Below the pieces are notes generated by a model. The model made no database searches. It saw only the letters and a list, made by a program, of their open reading frames with translations, and was not told where the DNA came from. A DNA stretch of 64,000 nucleotides, taken from Parapristionchus giblindavisi (lineage: Eukaryota > Nematoda > Chromadorea > Rhabditida > Diplogasteridae). The stretch is from positions 75,001 through 139,000 of the forward strand of contig CALSFV010000281.1 in assembly GCA_943737045.1 (NCBI GenBank). Direction: 5' to 3'. The position numbers and the translations under genes are program-made. Below are positions 34,276 through 46,079 of the stretch, piece after piece. Position 1 is the first letter of the stretch, and every line of letters begins with the position of its first letter.

Positions 34276-35346
34276 CTATGAGCTAGAAGCCTTCTTCTCC
34301 TTTCCCTTCTCGCCTTCGGACGCCTCACTCTTATCCTCACTCTTCGGCGATTCTGCAATCATCAAGTAATCAATCAATCAATCAATCAATCGATAATTTA
34401 TCAAATCAATCAATAATCTACCATCATCCGAATATGCTCCTTTTGATCTTGCCCAACCACCCGTCGTCCTCTTCTGTCGTACTCGTCGTGCCTGCAACAC
34501 AGTATTCTGGTCCAAGCAATTTTTCTTCCAAAGCAAGACAAAGGAGAGACCATTGCATTCGAGAGAGTTTGTATGTTGAGCGGTCGTTCTTGCTTTGAAA
34601 GTCATGAGAACGCTGTGGCAAACAAGGAAATGTCGCAGTTTTTTTACTAAATCATGATATATGGTCGATAGTAAAGATCGATATATGCGACACTTTCGTG
34701 TTTACAGGCACAATCTACCGTACGACAGAGATCAAAGATCAAAGATCAATACGAGTTCAAAGATCAAAGATCTAAGCACTTACCTTGTTCGTGTTTCTCA
34801 GTCGTCTTCTGTTCACTCTTAACATTACTCTTCTCATTCTGCTTCTTCATCTTCTCTTCTTCTTCTTTCTTCATCTTCTTCTCCTTCCCTTCTTCCTCTT
34901 CCATTCCCCGTACCGTACCCGTCTTCGGTTTATCGATCTTTGCCCATTCCTTCATCAATCGACGTTGCTCCGCGTTCAGGTATCTGAAGGAGACACGTTA
35001 ACTTTACCGATACCAATTACCATACCCGACAAGACCGGTTACGGCACCCGACAAACCCGATTTAGCCAAATTCACACAAAAAATAGGATAAGGGCGAGTG
35101 GGAGTCCTTCAACTTATAAGCACTGACCCACTCGATTTTAATTCACTGCGCAAAGGATGCCCACGTATGCTTAATACAATATTCGTATAACAATACTACC
35201 CGCCAATTTCACGTTTCAACCAAGGGAAAAAGGATACAACTGGATAGAGTGTTAATTTATTCGATGTATTTTATCATTCAGATGAAAAACCAATAATCAA
35301 AACTTACTTTGGTACATTGATGCGCACGTTGATGTATTGATCGCCG
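34276..35346 (-). pseudogene. dnj-10: dnj-10-like 3' fragment, copy 7 (left arm)
   Basis: D9b 34276-34352 (77 nt, good acceptor GATTGCAG), D9a 34424-34491 (TSTTEEDDGWLGKIKRSIFG-stop), D8 34784-34983, D7 truncated at 35308-35346 by the palindrome breakpoint. A 120 bp TIR element lies immediately upstream of the D9a acceptor. Confidence 0.85.
34498..34617. mobile_element. 120-bp TIR element at a splice acceptor, left arm
   Basis: Termini CACAG / CTGTG with partly matching TTCT. Flanked by TTGC. It is inserted inside the polypyrimidine/AG region of the D8-D9a intron, and a TTGCAG acceptor remains on the exon side. The window end (63957-64000) starts another copy. Confidence 0.65.
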
Positions 35347-35657
35347 GCTCTGTACCATGTCTGCCATTTCTAAGTGCAAGAATTGGGAGACCATTCACAC
35401 CAGAGGTCGTATGCATGAATGTTGACAATCGGTTGTCGGCCAACGTGACGTCACAACTGTACGGGGAGGATCTTTGGCAAACGGTCACCGCCTATGCTTT
35501 TGACGTCACTTTGTCGATGAACCGTTTATCAACGCTCATGCACATGGCCTGTGTGCCTTCGACCAAACGAACTCTTGGACTCTTGTTAAATATGTTTATG
35601 AATGAATGAATGAAATGAATTGCTCTGTAATGGGTATGATAATGAAGTTATTCACAG
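35347..35657. other. Palindrome 2 spacer (dnj-10 D6-D7 intron)
   Basis: Unpaired centre. Contains GTGACGTCAC and TTTGACGTCAC on either side of GGATCTTTGGC, a recurring imperfect hairpin of this intron. No gene. Confidence 0.5.
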
Positions 35658-36770
35658 ACTTATCGGCAAAGGCGTTAAACGGGCGAATGCATGGGGTGCC
35701 GGCGATCAATACATCAACGTGCGCATCAATGTACCAAAGTAAGTTTTGATTATTGGTTTTTCATCTGAATGATAAAATACATCGAATAAATTAACACTCT
35801 ATCCAGTTGTATCCTTTTTCCCTTGGTTGAAACGTGAAATTGGCGGGTAGTATTGTTATACGAATATTGTATTAAGCATACGTGGGCATCCTTTGCGCAG
35901 TGAATTAAAATCGAGTGGGTCAGTGCTTATAAGTTGAAGGACTCCCACTCGCCCTTATCCTATTTTTTGTGTGAATTTGGCTAAATCGGGTTTGTCGGGT
36001 GCCGTAACCGGTCTTGTCGGGTATGGTAATTGGTATCGGTAAAGTTAACGTGTCTCCTTCAGATACCTGAACGCGGAGCAACGTCGATTGATGAAGGAAT
36101 GGGCAAAGATCGATAAACCGAAGACGGGTACGGTACGGGGAATGGAAGAGGAAGAAGGGAAGGAGAAGAAGATGAAGAAAGAAGAAGAAGAGAAGATGAA
36201 GAAGCAGAATGAGAAGAGTAATGTTAAGAGTGAACAGAAGACGACTGAGAAACACGAACAAGGTAAGTGCTTAGATCTTTGATCTTTGAACTCGTATTGA
36301 TCTTTGATCTTTGATCTCTGTCGTACGGTAGATTGTGCCTGTAAACACGAAAGTGTCGCATATATCGATCTTTACTATCGACCATATATCATGATTTAGT
36401 AAAAAAACTGCGACATTTCCTTGTTTGCCACAGCGTTCTCATGACTTTCAAAGCAAGAACGACCGCTCAACATACAAACTCTCTCGAATGCAATGGTCTC
36501 TCCTTTGTCTTGCTTTGGAAGAAAAATTGCTTGGACCAGAATACTGTGTTGCAGGCACGACGAGTACGACAGAAGAGGACGACGGGTGGTTGGGCAAGAT
36601 CAAAAGGAGCATATTCGGATGATGGTAGATTATTGATTGATTTGATAAATTATCGATTGATTGATTGATTGATTGATTACTTGATGATTGCAGAATCGCC
36701 GAAGAGTGAGGATAAGAGTGAGGCGTCCGAAGGCGAGAAGGGAAAGGAGAAGAAGGCTTCTAGCTCATAG
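35658..36770 (+). pseudogene. dnj-10: dnj-10-like 3' fragment, copy 7' (right arm)
   Basis: D7 35658-35738 complete (LIGKGVKRANAWGAGDQYIN), D8 36063-36262, D9a 36555-36622, D9b 36694-36770. All four are open in compatible phase with GT/AG boundaries, so the D7-D9 end of the protein could be read. D1 to D6 and the J domain are missing. Confidence 0.85.
36429..36548. mobile_element. 120-bp TIR element at a splice acceptor, right arm
   Basis: Mirror of 34498-34617: CACAGCGTTCTCATGACTTT to ATACTGTG, followed by TTGCAG and exon D9a. Confidence 0.65.
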
Positions 36771-37317
36771 TGTATCTACGTTTTATCGATCGATCAATAT
36801 GATTTATTGATTGATGGATCTCATATTAATATCTCTTCTTCCCTTCTCTGTCTCCTTGTGCACCCTTGATTCATCCTCATCCAAATATGTGTTAGACAAA
36901 TTGAATTTTTAATCAATATATCGATTTTGTCTTCTTTATCGATTGTTAGGCCATTAAATCATTATCATAAATAGTTGTTTGTTCATTTCTTGATTGATTT
37001 TTCATTGAAAGCTCCGTAGATAAATGTATGAATAGAAAATGAATTACTCGAAATTGTTACCCCGTTTTGTTGTTGCGAATGTTATAGTGATAAAAATACA
37101 TTATTTCTCTCTCAATTAGTCTTTATCAATCAATAAATCAATAAATAATATACAAATTGCCTACAGAAATACTCGTACAAACGGGTCAGATCACAGGAAC
37201 GAACATTAATTGATACACAATCGATAATACTAATCAATAATAGTCGATAGTACTTAATCCACTAAAACACTAAGGCTTTTAAGCTTAAGGCATAAGTCGA
37301 TAAGTAAGTACTTAAGG
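36771..37317. repeat. Conserved dnj-10 3' UTR plus convergent spacer
   Basis: Starts after the D9b stop with TGTATCTACGTTTTATCGAT, continues through AAATATGTGTTAGACAAATT, TTACCCCGTTTTGTTGTTGC and TCAATTAGTCTTTATCAATC, and ends at the pde-12 stop codon. Recurring copies are at about 970-1308, 4020-4514, 8976-9308, 20260-20783, 28149-28329, 28744-29270, 33729-34275, 42008-42533, 44440-44690, 60912-61087 and 62116-62642. It has no gene of its own. Confidence 0.8.
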
Positions 37318-37800
37318 TCACTGTTGAGTGTATCGTGCACTCATTACTATGGCTAGATGATCAGATGGGGCCATTCGTGATGGGAGGGCAGTGTGTCGAG
37401 AGACCTGTAATGTTCATGTTTCAATCAATTCATATATTCATAAAATGGCGTGAAATGTAATGGATATAGCGCTTGACAATTGAAGGCAATGGCAATATAA
37501 TATCCGATGAGATGAGTCGTACAAAGCAATGATTATGATTTTGTGCAGTGCATTTTTGTATTCAATCAATCAATCGATAATATTACTTTCATACCTCTTT
37601 TCTACTAGGTTGTTCAGCCACTTCCACTCCTTCTACTCCATTCGTCCAAATGTAATCGATACATCCATCGAAGTCGCAATTTTGAGAAGATCATCAATTG
37701 ATCTTTGATCTTTGATATTTGTGCAACGATCAATTTTTCATTTTTGCGATAATTAGTTGTAAGAACAGAGAAGACAGGCCCATTACAATTCCATCGGAAC

Positions 37801-38266
37801 CAGAGATGGTATTAACGATTAACGAATTAACGAAAATCATTAATTTTAACGATATTTTTCGTTAAATTTAACGATTAACGAATTAACGAAAATAAGTTCA
37901 TTTTCGTTAATTTTTTCGTTAATGAAAATGAGTGGCTGGATGCTGGAGAAGCGTATTTTTCCTACACATCTACCTACCCTCTTCTAGGCAAAATCAATTT
38001 TTTTGTCCAATTTCTTTCTTTTTTTCTGTTTTTTTTGTCCAATGTCTTTCTTTTTTCTGTTTTCTGTATTCATTTAAAAACAATTGATATATCGATTTAT
38101 GGGACATCACTGTTCATGTTGTTCTAATAAATAAACGTGTTTCGAGAAAAAAATACACACTGAGCATTAACAAAAGTTAACGAAATTAACGAAAATTAAC
38201 GACTTATTTTTTGTTAATTTAACGACTTAACGAATTAACGAAAATTTTCATTAACGAACATCTCTA
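37801..38266. mobile_element. hAT-type MITE of CGTTAA repeats, right arm
   Basis: Mirror of 32780-33245 with the same ATCGGAAC (inverse) duplications. Confidence 0.85.
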
Positions 38267-39219
38267 ATCGGAACACCCGCTATTCTAATAGTCATGAGAC
38301 ATGAAATTGCCATGTTGTCAAAGTTCAAATTCCTAACAGCACAAACCTTTCCTTCTTTATCCATATAAGCTGTACAATTGGTGAATGGAGGAGTGCCAGA
38401 AATGTTCTTCAGTTGTAGATCATACGGTAACTGAAAATCGATGATTAACTTTCTTTGATCTTTGATAATCTTTGAAAGGCGATAAATCAAGAGAAAATAG
38501 GATCTACATAAAGAGTTTTATCTTATTCTCCTTTTGAATATTGAACATATGGTCATGTGATTAATTTAATGGCTAAAAGACAAGTCCATGCACATTTCCA
38601 AAGTGCTCCTACAGTATCTCTCGGCATACTGCAAGGCCCCACCGTAAATGGGAGGTGCACGATTTGAGGTACGGTAGATTTGGGATCTACCGTAACCCCA
38701 AATCTACCGTACCTCAAATCGTGCACCTCTCATTTTCTCATCCATCTTCCAGCAGGGATCATCCTCCTCCACCACTCCTCTCGACAGTAACTGGTACACC
38801 GATCCACAGGGTGTACTGTTGAGATCCGCGCCCAATAGGACGCGTACGCGACGCGTTCCGCTCGCGGAAGCGGTCGTGACGCGTGCGGCAATTTCGCAAA
38901 CCACCAACAGCATTTGCAGAACCTGTAGATAACAATTGTCATTTGAAATCTCATTGTCAATCTTTTCTTCAGCCTAATTGCACAAAACAGAACAATGTTG
39001 CACATTTCCCGTTTTCTTAAAGCAGACAGTATCTGGTTTCATCCCCTATATATCTCTCATAATCAGTCGTTCAATATAGTGTGCTTTTTATCGTGACAAA
39101 TCGTGACAAATATTCCAATCAACCCATACCTTAACATGTTCATGTCGTTGATCATGATGAAGATGTGTGGTAGCAGCGATGATGGCGTCATTTGTGAGAG
39201 AATCAGCCAATTGGATCAT

Positions 39220-39575
39220 CTACAATCTAATTGTTATGATCTTATTTCATGGTTATTCTATAGTTTATTGTTACTATCACTGGCAAATACAATTCCCAAT
39301 GAAACTAATGGCCAGACAGTATCTGGTTCCATCCCCTATATATACTGTTTTAACCAATGAGACGTCGATCTACCAGGTACATGTAATGATTAATTCCATA
39401 TATGTGATAATTAATCACTGATAGATTAAATTTATTGAGTGAATATTGGCTTAATCGGGTGGGTTTCGGGTCGCCAACACCGGGACGTTCCTGTCGCGAG
39501 AGACAATTCCGCCCACGTATGATCAATTCCAATTCTAACTACTCACGAATACTGTTTTAACCAATCGAAGCTCAC
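39220..39575. other. pde-12 Pm1-P0 intron region, no gene seen
   Basis: AT-rich with repeats of TATCTGGTTCCATCCCCTAT; part resembles a dnj-10 D7-D8 intron. Confidence 0.4.
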
Positions 39576-39704
39576 ATGTACTAGAGTGGGTCGAGTACGG
39601 AAGAACGTCCGCGCCTCCTCATCCGTCCGCTCGAGTAGCGCGCGGACGTCCGCGTTCCGCGCATCATCCACGACATCCGTCAGCCAACGCGTCCAACCAA
39701 ATAA

Positions 39705-40000
39705 GTAATGTAATCATTACTGTATTAATGCATAACTGAATTTACTTAATTTGCCCCCTCACAACAATATAATTGAATCTCGTAGTCGTCTTTAATTAGT
39801 TATGATTTTTCAAAAAAGTGCACTTCGATTGCGTCATCATTGCGCAATAATGAGAAATTTTCATGAGTCCACAATATCAGGGCCGGATTCCTCGATAAAT
39901 TTTGCATAAGAACTCGCGAGAGCGGCCCGATAGCACGCTTGGTTCACAAAATATAGCAAAAACAAAAAGTTGGCACTGACTTTCCGGCGCTACTGTACTC
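39705..40000. mobile_element. Tc1/mariner-type element fragment, mirror copy
   Basis: Inverse of 31255-31550, ending GGCGCTACTGTACTC next to dnj-10 intron sequence before D4. Confidence 0.45.
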
Positions 40001-40033
40001 CGAGACCACAACAAAAAAATTATGTTCGTTTAG

Positions 40034-42007
40034 AATTCGGCCGGTACACAAGACAAAGAGACGATTCGATATCAGACTGGAAAGGTTCATTTTTTGTTCT
40101 TTTAATTTTTCCTTATCACGTCATTAGGCTACAACTGGATTGTATAAAATCTTTGTTTTATTCGCCATTCGTGAAACTTGAATTCAACTGGTTTATTGTT
40201 GCAAAAATTGGAGCGAGCATAATTGTATGAAAAATATTAATAGTAATAATAAATATAAATATACTAAAAATAATAAAATATTTTGAGACGCAAGTTCTCG
40301 TCCATTTCAACGTCGCTCGATCAAACAAATTCACAAGGAGTGGAGATGATATCTACGTTCATGTTGATGTCAGTTTATTGATTATTTATAGTTTATTGAT
40401 TAGCTCAGAATTTATTGTTTGATTCTTCTTCAGATTACGGTAGCACAAGCGATCCTCGGTGGTACGGTGCGTGTCCCTGGCATCTACAAGGATACCAGCA
40501 TTCAGGTCTCACCCGGAACCAGTAGTCATACGAAGTTGAGGTACGGTAGACTTGTATTGATTTATTTATTCTGAGATCTATTTCAATATGTTCCAAAGGT
40601 CACTGAATAAATAAAAGAATACAATTCCAAAATATTGTTTTGAGGTGAATTTTGCACTGTGCCATGCCTTCCATTGCCGTATCCATGAACGTTGGCAAAC
40701 GTGACGTCACAAACGTAGGCCAAAGATCCTTCGCATATGCTTGTGACGTCACGTTTGTCGACAAACCGTTTATCTGCGTTCATGTAATTCTCGACCAAAT
40801 GAACATAGGTCGAAAAGTACGTTACAAACCACGAAGCCTGACCGCATTTTGAAAATGTGTAACCTAGTTATTCGACCTATGATAATGAAGTTATTCACAG
40901 ACTCACCGGCAAAGGCGTTAAACGGGCGAATGCATGGAGTGCCGGCGATCAATACATCAACGTGCGCATCAATGTACCAAAGTAAGTATTGATTATTGAT
41001 TTTTCACGATCCGATTGTATTAATAACACTCTATCTAGTTGTATCTTTTTTGAAATGGTTGAATCATGAAATTAGCGGGTAGTATCGCTCTATTCTACAG
41101 GGGGGCATCCGAACGAAAAATGGTTAATTTAATAGGGGGCCTTCACTTTTTCGTCATTGGTGGGGTTCATTCCACGAATTTTCGAAAAGCCTCAATTTTA
41201 CTTGGGGTACCTCATGTTGTATGTGCTGGGCTGTATTATTATGCGTACTTTGTAATGGGCATACGTGGACAATCTTTGTTGCTTGACACTAAAATCACGT
41301 GGGTGAGTGCTAAGTTGATCGACTCCCTATTCACCTTTTCCCCATTTTTGAGTGAATTTTGGCTAAATCGGGTTTGACGGGTGCTGAAACCGGATGTGTC
41401 CCTTCTTTAATCGGTATCGGTAAACTTGACGTATCTCCTTCAGATACCTGAACGCGGAGCAACGTCGATTGATGAAGGAATGGGCAAAGATCGATAAACC
41501 GAAGACGGGTACGGTACGGGGAATGGAAGAGGAAGAGGAGAAGGAGAAGAAGGAGGAAGAAGAGAAGATGAAGAAGGAGAATGAGAAGAGTAATGTTAAG
41601 AGTGATCAGAAAACGACTGAGAAACACGAACAAGGTAAGTGCTTTGATCTTTGATCTTTGAACTCGTATTGATCTTTGATCTCTGTCGTACGGTAGATTG
41701 TGCCTGTAAACACGAAAGTGTCGCATATATCGATCTTTACTATCGACCATATATCATGATTTAGTAAAAAAACTGCGACATTTCCTTGTTTGCAGGCACG
41801 ACGAGTACGACAGAAGAGGACGACGGGTGGTTGGGCAAGATCAAAAGGAGCATATTCGGATGATGGTAGATTATTGATTGATTTGATAAATTATCGATTG
41901 ATTGATTGATTGATAACTTCATGATTGCAGATCCGATAAAGAGTGAGGATAAGAGTGAGACGTCCGAAGGCGAGAAGGGAAAGGAGAAGAAGGCTTCTAG
42001 CTCATAG
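40034..42007 (+). pseudogene. dnj-10: dnj-10-like fragment, copy 8 (D4 to D9b, best preserved)
   Basis: D4 40034-40084 (SAGTQDKETIRYQTGK), D5 40288-40368 (TQVLVHFNVARSNKF), D6 40434-40540 (ITVAQAILGGTVRVPGIYKD, then PGTSSHTKLR), D7 40901-40981, D8 41444-41634 (191 nt, a shortened Glu/Lys tract), D9a 41796-41863 (KIKRSIFG-stop), D9b 41931-42007 (DPIKSEDKSETSEGEKG, ASSS-stop). All frames are open, phases match, and GT/AG sites are present. This covers the family C-terminal domain and tail, but zinc-finger exons D1-D3 and the J domain are not upstream. It is therefore a 5'-truncated duplicate. Confidence 0.85.
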
Positions 42008-42679
42008 TGTATCTACGTTTTATCGATCGATCAATATGATTTATTGATTGATGGATCTCATATTAATATATCTTCTTCCCCTTCTCTGTCTCCTTGTGCA
42101 CCCTTGATTCATCCTCATCCAAATATGTGTTAAAGAAATTGAATTTTTAATCAATATATCGATTTTGTCTTCTTTATCGATTGTTAGGCCATTAAATCAT
42201 TATCATAAATAGTTGTTTGTTCATTTATTCATTGATTTTTCAATGATAATTCCGTAGTTAAATATATGAATAGCAAATGAATTACTCGAAATTGTTACCC
42301 CGTTTTGTTGTTGCGAATGTTATAGAGATAAAAATACATTATTTCTCTCTCAATTAGTCTTTATCAATCAATAAATCAATAAATAATATACAAATTGCCT
42401 ACAGAAATACTCGTACAAATTTGTCAGATCACAGGAACGAACATTAATTGATACAAGTCAATCGATATACTTAGTACTTAATCCACTAAGACACTAAGAC
42501 TTAAGGCATAAGTCGATAAGTAAGTACTTAAGGTCACTGTTGAGTGTATCGTGCACTCATTACTATGGCTAGATGATCAGATGGGGCCACTCGTGATGGG
42601 AGGGCAGTGTGTCGAGAGACCTGTAATGTTCATGTTTCAATCAATTCATATACTACCAAGGCGGCAATCGGATGCAATA

Positions 42680-42828
42680 GCACTTTAAGCCGAAAATCAA
42701 CGAAAATGCTGCGAAAAATAAAAAAAAGAGTCCATATTTAAAATATCACTTATCATCAATAAAATGCGTCCATAACACTGTTTGCGAAAAAAAAACATTA
42801 AAATTTGCTTAAAATCCTCGAAAATGCC
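42680..42828. other. AT-rich insertion replacing part of P3
   Basis: Contains CGAAAATCAACGAAAATGCT and a partial inverse (TTAAAATCCTCGAAAATGC). Possibly a small transposon; not classified. Confidence 0.35.
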
Positions 42829-43167
42829 CAGATATAATCGATACATCCATCAAAGCCGCAATTCTGAGAATATCTTCAATTGATCTTTGATGATCTCTGT
42901 TTCATTTTTGCGATAATTATTTGTACGTTACCCCAACTCACTCAGCACAATTAAAATACCATCACAATGTCCGCTATTCTACTAATCATGAAACATGAAA
43001 TTGCCATGTTGCTAAAATACAAATTGCTTACCTTTCCCTCCTTATCCGTATAAGCTGTACAATTGGTGAATGGAGGAGTGCCAGAGATGTTCTTCAGTTG
43101 TAGAACACTCGGTAACTGAAAATCGATAATGTCCTTTCGTTAATCTTTGATCTGTGATATTCTTTGT

Positions 43168-43500
43168 AAGACGATTAATTTATTTTTATTTATTTATCGT
43201 ACACCGCAAGGGTGTTTCAACAAGTACAAAGTGTTCGAGTGCAAGAAAATATGAGAAAGAATAAAATTATTAAAAGGGAGGTGGATGGGGATGGGGGGAA
43301 GGTGAGAGATCAATTGATCACGCCTTCTGCTACAGTCAGGAAGAGTGAATAGGGGAGGAGCCACTTGTGCGGTGGAGCGGCCGCAAATCCAATTTATATC
43401 GTATTGGATCTCTGAGTGAGCAGGGTGGGAGAGATCAAAGATCAAGTCGACCGGGAAGATGGGACGGGGATTACAAATTTGGGACAGCAACACCTAGTTT
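43168..43500 (-). mobile_element. LINE 3' end (second family)
   Basis: On the minus strand ends GAAACACCCTTGCGGTGTAC then ATAAATAAATAAA, typical of a non-LTR retrotransposon tail. The 300 nt open frame here is low-similarity sequence I cannot assign. Confidence 0.5.
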
Positions 43501-44689
43501 ATTCGGAAGATCAGGGAAAACAATTAGATGACATTTAATACAAAGATGACGTTTAATACATAATCAAGGATAGCATCTAAAAGACGAAGAGTTTGTCATA
43601 TTCTTTTACAACCTTGAACATATGGTGATAAAAATAATGGCTAAATGATTAACGACAAGTCCACGCACATTTCTAAAATACACCTACAGTATACATCGGA
43701 ATACTGTACGCCCCTAAAGGATCTAAAGTATCTCCAAATCTACCGTACCTCAAATCTTGCACCTCCCATTTTCTCGTCCATCTTCCAGCAGGGATCATCC
43801 TCCTTCACCACTCCTCTCGACAGTAACTGGTACACCGATCCGCAGGGTGTACTTTTGAGATCCGTGCCCAATAGGACGCGTACGCGACGCGTTCCGCTCG
43901 CGGAAGCGGTCGAGACGCGTGCGGTGATTTCGCGAACCACTAGCAGCATTTGCAGAACCTATTGATCGCAATTGTCATTTGAAATCTCATTGACAATCAC
44001 AATTGTCATTCGAAATCTCATTAATAATAATAATTGCCAATATTCCCTTGTACAACTTTGAACATTTCCCGTTTTTTTTAGTATCTGGTTTCATCCCCTA
44101 TATATCTCTCATAATCAGTCGTTCAATATAGTGTGCTTTTTATCGTGACAAATCGTGACAAATATTCCAATCAACCCATACCTTAACATGTTCATGTCGT
44201 GGATCGTGATGAAGATGAGTGGTAGCAGCGATGATGACGTCATTTGTGAGAGTATAACTCGATCATCTACAATCAAATTGTTAAATATCAGAATGTATAA
44301 ACATATATTATGCATTCATAGTAATTGTACAACTTGGAAATGTTAGAAATATCAGCAAATAGTGTGCTTCATGGTGTTTCGGTCGCTGCTTCTACAATAA
44401 ATCTGTTATGCATCGTTACATTTGTCTTAACAAATCTATAGTAAATTACTCGAAATTGTTACCCCTTTTTGTTGTTGCGAATGTTATAGAGATAAAAATA
44501 CATTATTTTCCTCTCAATTAGTCTTTATCAATCAATAAATCAATAAATAATATACAAATTGCCTATAGAAATACTCGTACAAACGGGGTCAGATCACAGA
44601 CGAACTTCATTGATACAAGTTAATCGATATACTTAGTACTTAATCCACTAAGACACTAAGACTTAAGGCATAAGTCGATAAGTAAGTAC

Positions 44690-44956
44690 TTAAGGTCACT
44701 GTTGAGTGTATCGCGCACTCATTACTATCTCTCGGCATATAGTATGATCTAAAGGGGATCTACAGTATGCTCAAATCTAGCGTACCTCAAATCGTGCACC
44801 TCCCATTTTCTCGTCCATCTTCCAGCATGGATCATCCTCCTCCACCACTCCTCTCGACAATAACTGGTACACCGATCCACACGGTGTTCTGTTGAGATCC
44901 GCGCCCAATAGGACACGTACGCGACGCGTTCCGCACGCGGATGCGGTCGTGACGAT
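44690..44956 (-). pseudogene. pde-12: pde-12 fragments, copy 10
   Basis: 44690-44727 is the end of Plast, joined to the P1-P2 intron. P1 at 44788-44956 reads LLGADLNRTPCGSV and is fused to dnj-10 D6-D7 intron sequence at exactly the breakpoint seen at 22027. Confidence 0.75.
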
Positions 44957-45009
44957 TCGCCATGTGCTCCAGAGGCCGTATGCATGGGCGTTGACACTGT
45001 ATTGACAAT

Positions 45010-45075
45010 CGGAAACTGAACCTCGTGGGTTCGAATCCCGCCCAGTGCAAATCAACTTTGCTGATTTTTCATAGT
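45010..45075 (+). repeat. tRNA-derived SINE tail
   Basis: GTGGGTTCGAATCCCGC forms a good T arm with a perfect B box, followed by CCAGTGCAAATCAACTT. The 5' half is missing. Confidence 0.5.
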
Positions 45076-45165
45076 GCGGGAGGCTTCAAGCCAAAGTTAA
45101 ATGTAGGGGTTGTCTTCCAATGAACCGCCGTGATCTAATTGTACCCTTTTCCCCTTGGTTGAAAC

Positions 45166-45686
45166 CAGGGTTGGGATTTAACGTTAACGGATTTAACGGA
45201 TTTAACGGTATTCATCCGTTAAATTAATTTTTAACGGAATCCGTTAAAATGTTTCCGTTAAATCCGTTAAAAATAAATTTAATATTTTTTAGTAAAAAAA
45301 GGTAGAAAACATGCTATTTGTATAAGTTTTATGCTTTTAAAATTTATATTTCGAGTACTCTGTTCTCAATATAGCGTTATACAAGTACTATATTCGAATT
45401 GATCATCGAAAGCAATTCACTTTCGTTACCGGCTCTTCTTCTTTAGTTTTCGCATTTTTTTTGCGAAATGCTTTATATTGATTATTTTACTTTGTTTTCG
45501 GAAATGTACTGTTACTACTCCTAATATTGAGTATTAAAAATGAAGAAATATCGAAATTAGTCGATTTCCACAATTTCTTTGGTATTTTAACGGATTTAAC
45601 GGATTTAACGGAATTTAACGGAATTTGAAACCGTTAATTTAACGATTTAACGGATCCGTTAAATTTTGATTTAACGCCCAACCCTG
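45166..45686. mobile_element. hAT-type MITE of TTTAACGGA repeats
   Basis: 8 bp duplication GTTGAAAC (45158-45165, 45687-45694). Termini CAGGGTTGGG / CCAACCCTG. Ends consist of GATTTAACGG repeats in inverse orientation. 521 bp, no transposase. Confidence 0.88.
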
Positions 45687-46079
45687 GTTGAAACATGAAA
45701 TTTGCGGGAAGTATTGTTATGCCTACTTTGTAATGGGCATACGTGGGCAATCTTTGTCGCTTGAAACTAAAACCGGGCGGGATATTGTAAAGTTGAGGGA
45801 CTCCCTACTCACTTTTTTGAGTGAATTTTGGAACCGGTTGGGTCATGCCGGGTATGGTAATTGGTATCGGTTAAGTTGACGTGTCTTCTTCAGATACCTG
45901 AACGCGGAGCAACGTCGATTGATGAAGGAATGGGCAAAGATCGATAAACCGAAGACGGGTACGGTACGGGGAATGGAAGAGGAAGAGGAGAAGGAGAAGA
46001 AGATGAAGAAAGAAGAAGAAGAGAAGATGAAGAAGGAGAATGAGAAGAGTAATGTTAAGAGTGAACAGAAGACGACTGA

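Larger units (their letters stand above)
32405..35346. repeat. Palindrome 2, left arm
   Basis: Repeated in inverse at 35700-38641 (sum 71046). Predicted peptides within the arms are identical. More diverged inverted similarity continues outward to about 29.2 and 42.0 kb. Confidence 0.9.
35700..38641. repeat. Palindrome 2, right arm
   Basis: Inverse of 32405-35346. The right arm ends where an extra inverted piece of P1 (38641-38712) has been inserted. Confidence 0.9.
37318..39700 (-). pseudogene. pde-12: pde-12-like fragment, copy 8' (Pm1 to Plast)
   Basis: The most complete pde-12 copy. Pm1 39576-39700 (RALLERTDEEARTFFRTRPT, donor GTGAGC, 5' end cut by an element), P0 39130-39219 (TNDAIIAATTHLHHDQRHEH, intact), P1 38713-38922 (210 nt, LLGADLNSTPCGSVYQLLSR), P2 38347-38430, P3 37595-37681 (acceptor CAA, as in its mirror), Plast 37318-37404 (PSDHLAIV). 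The THL, DLNSTP, GCIDYIW and SDH motifs of the nuclease fold are all present. The P3 acceptor mutation and missing 5' exons argue against function. Confidence 0.85.
42534..44266 (-). pseudogene. pde-12: pde-12-like fragment, copy 9
   Basis: P0 44182-44266 has lost five bases, a frameshift. P1 43749-43958 is full length but reads LLGTDLKSTPCGSV: the conserved Asn of the DLN/GDFN catalytic motif is Lys. P2 43032-43115 is open (LPSVLQLKNISGT). P3 is reduced to 42829-42863. Plast 42534-42620 is intact. A LINE 3' end interrupts the P1-P2 intron. Confidence 0.85.

Noticed and set aside
40034..42007. Complete functional dnj-10 gene
   Set aside because: All D4-D9 exons are open, but no D1-D3, J domain or start codon lies upstream; transposon and pde-12 sequence occupy that position.
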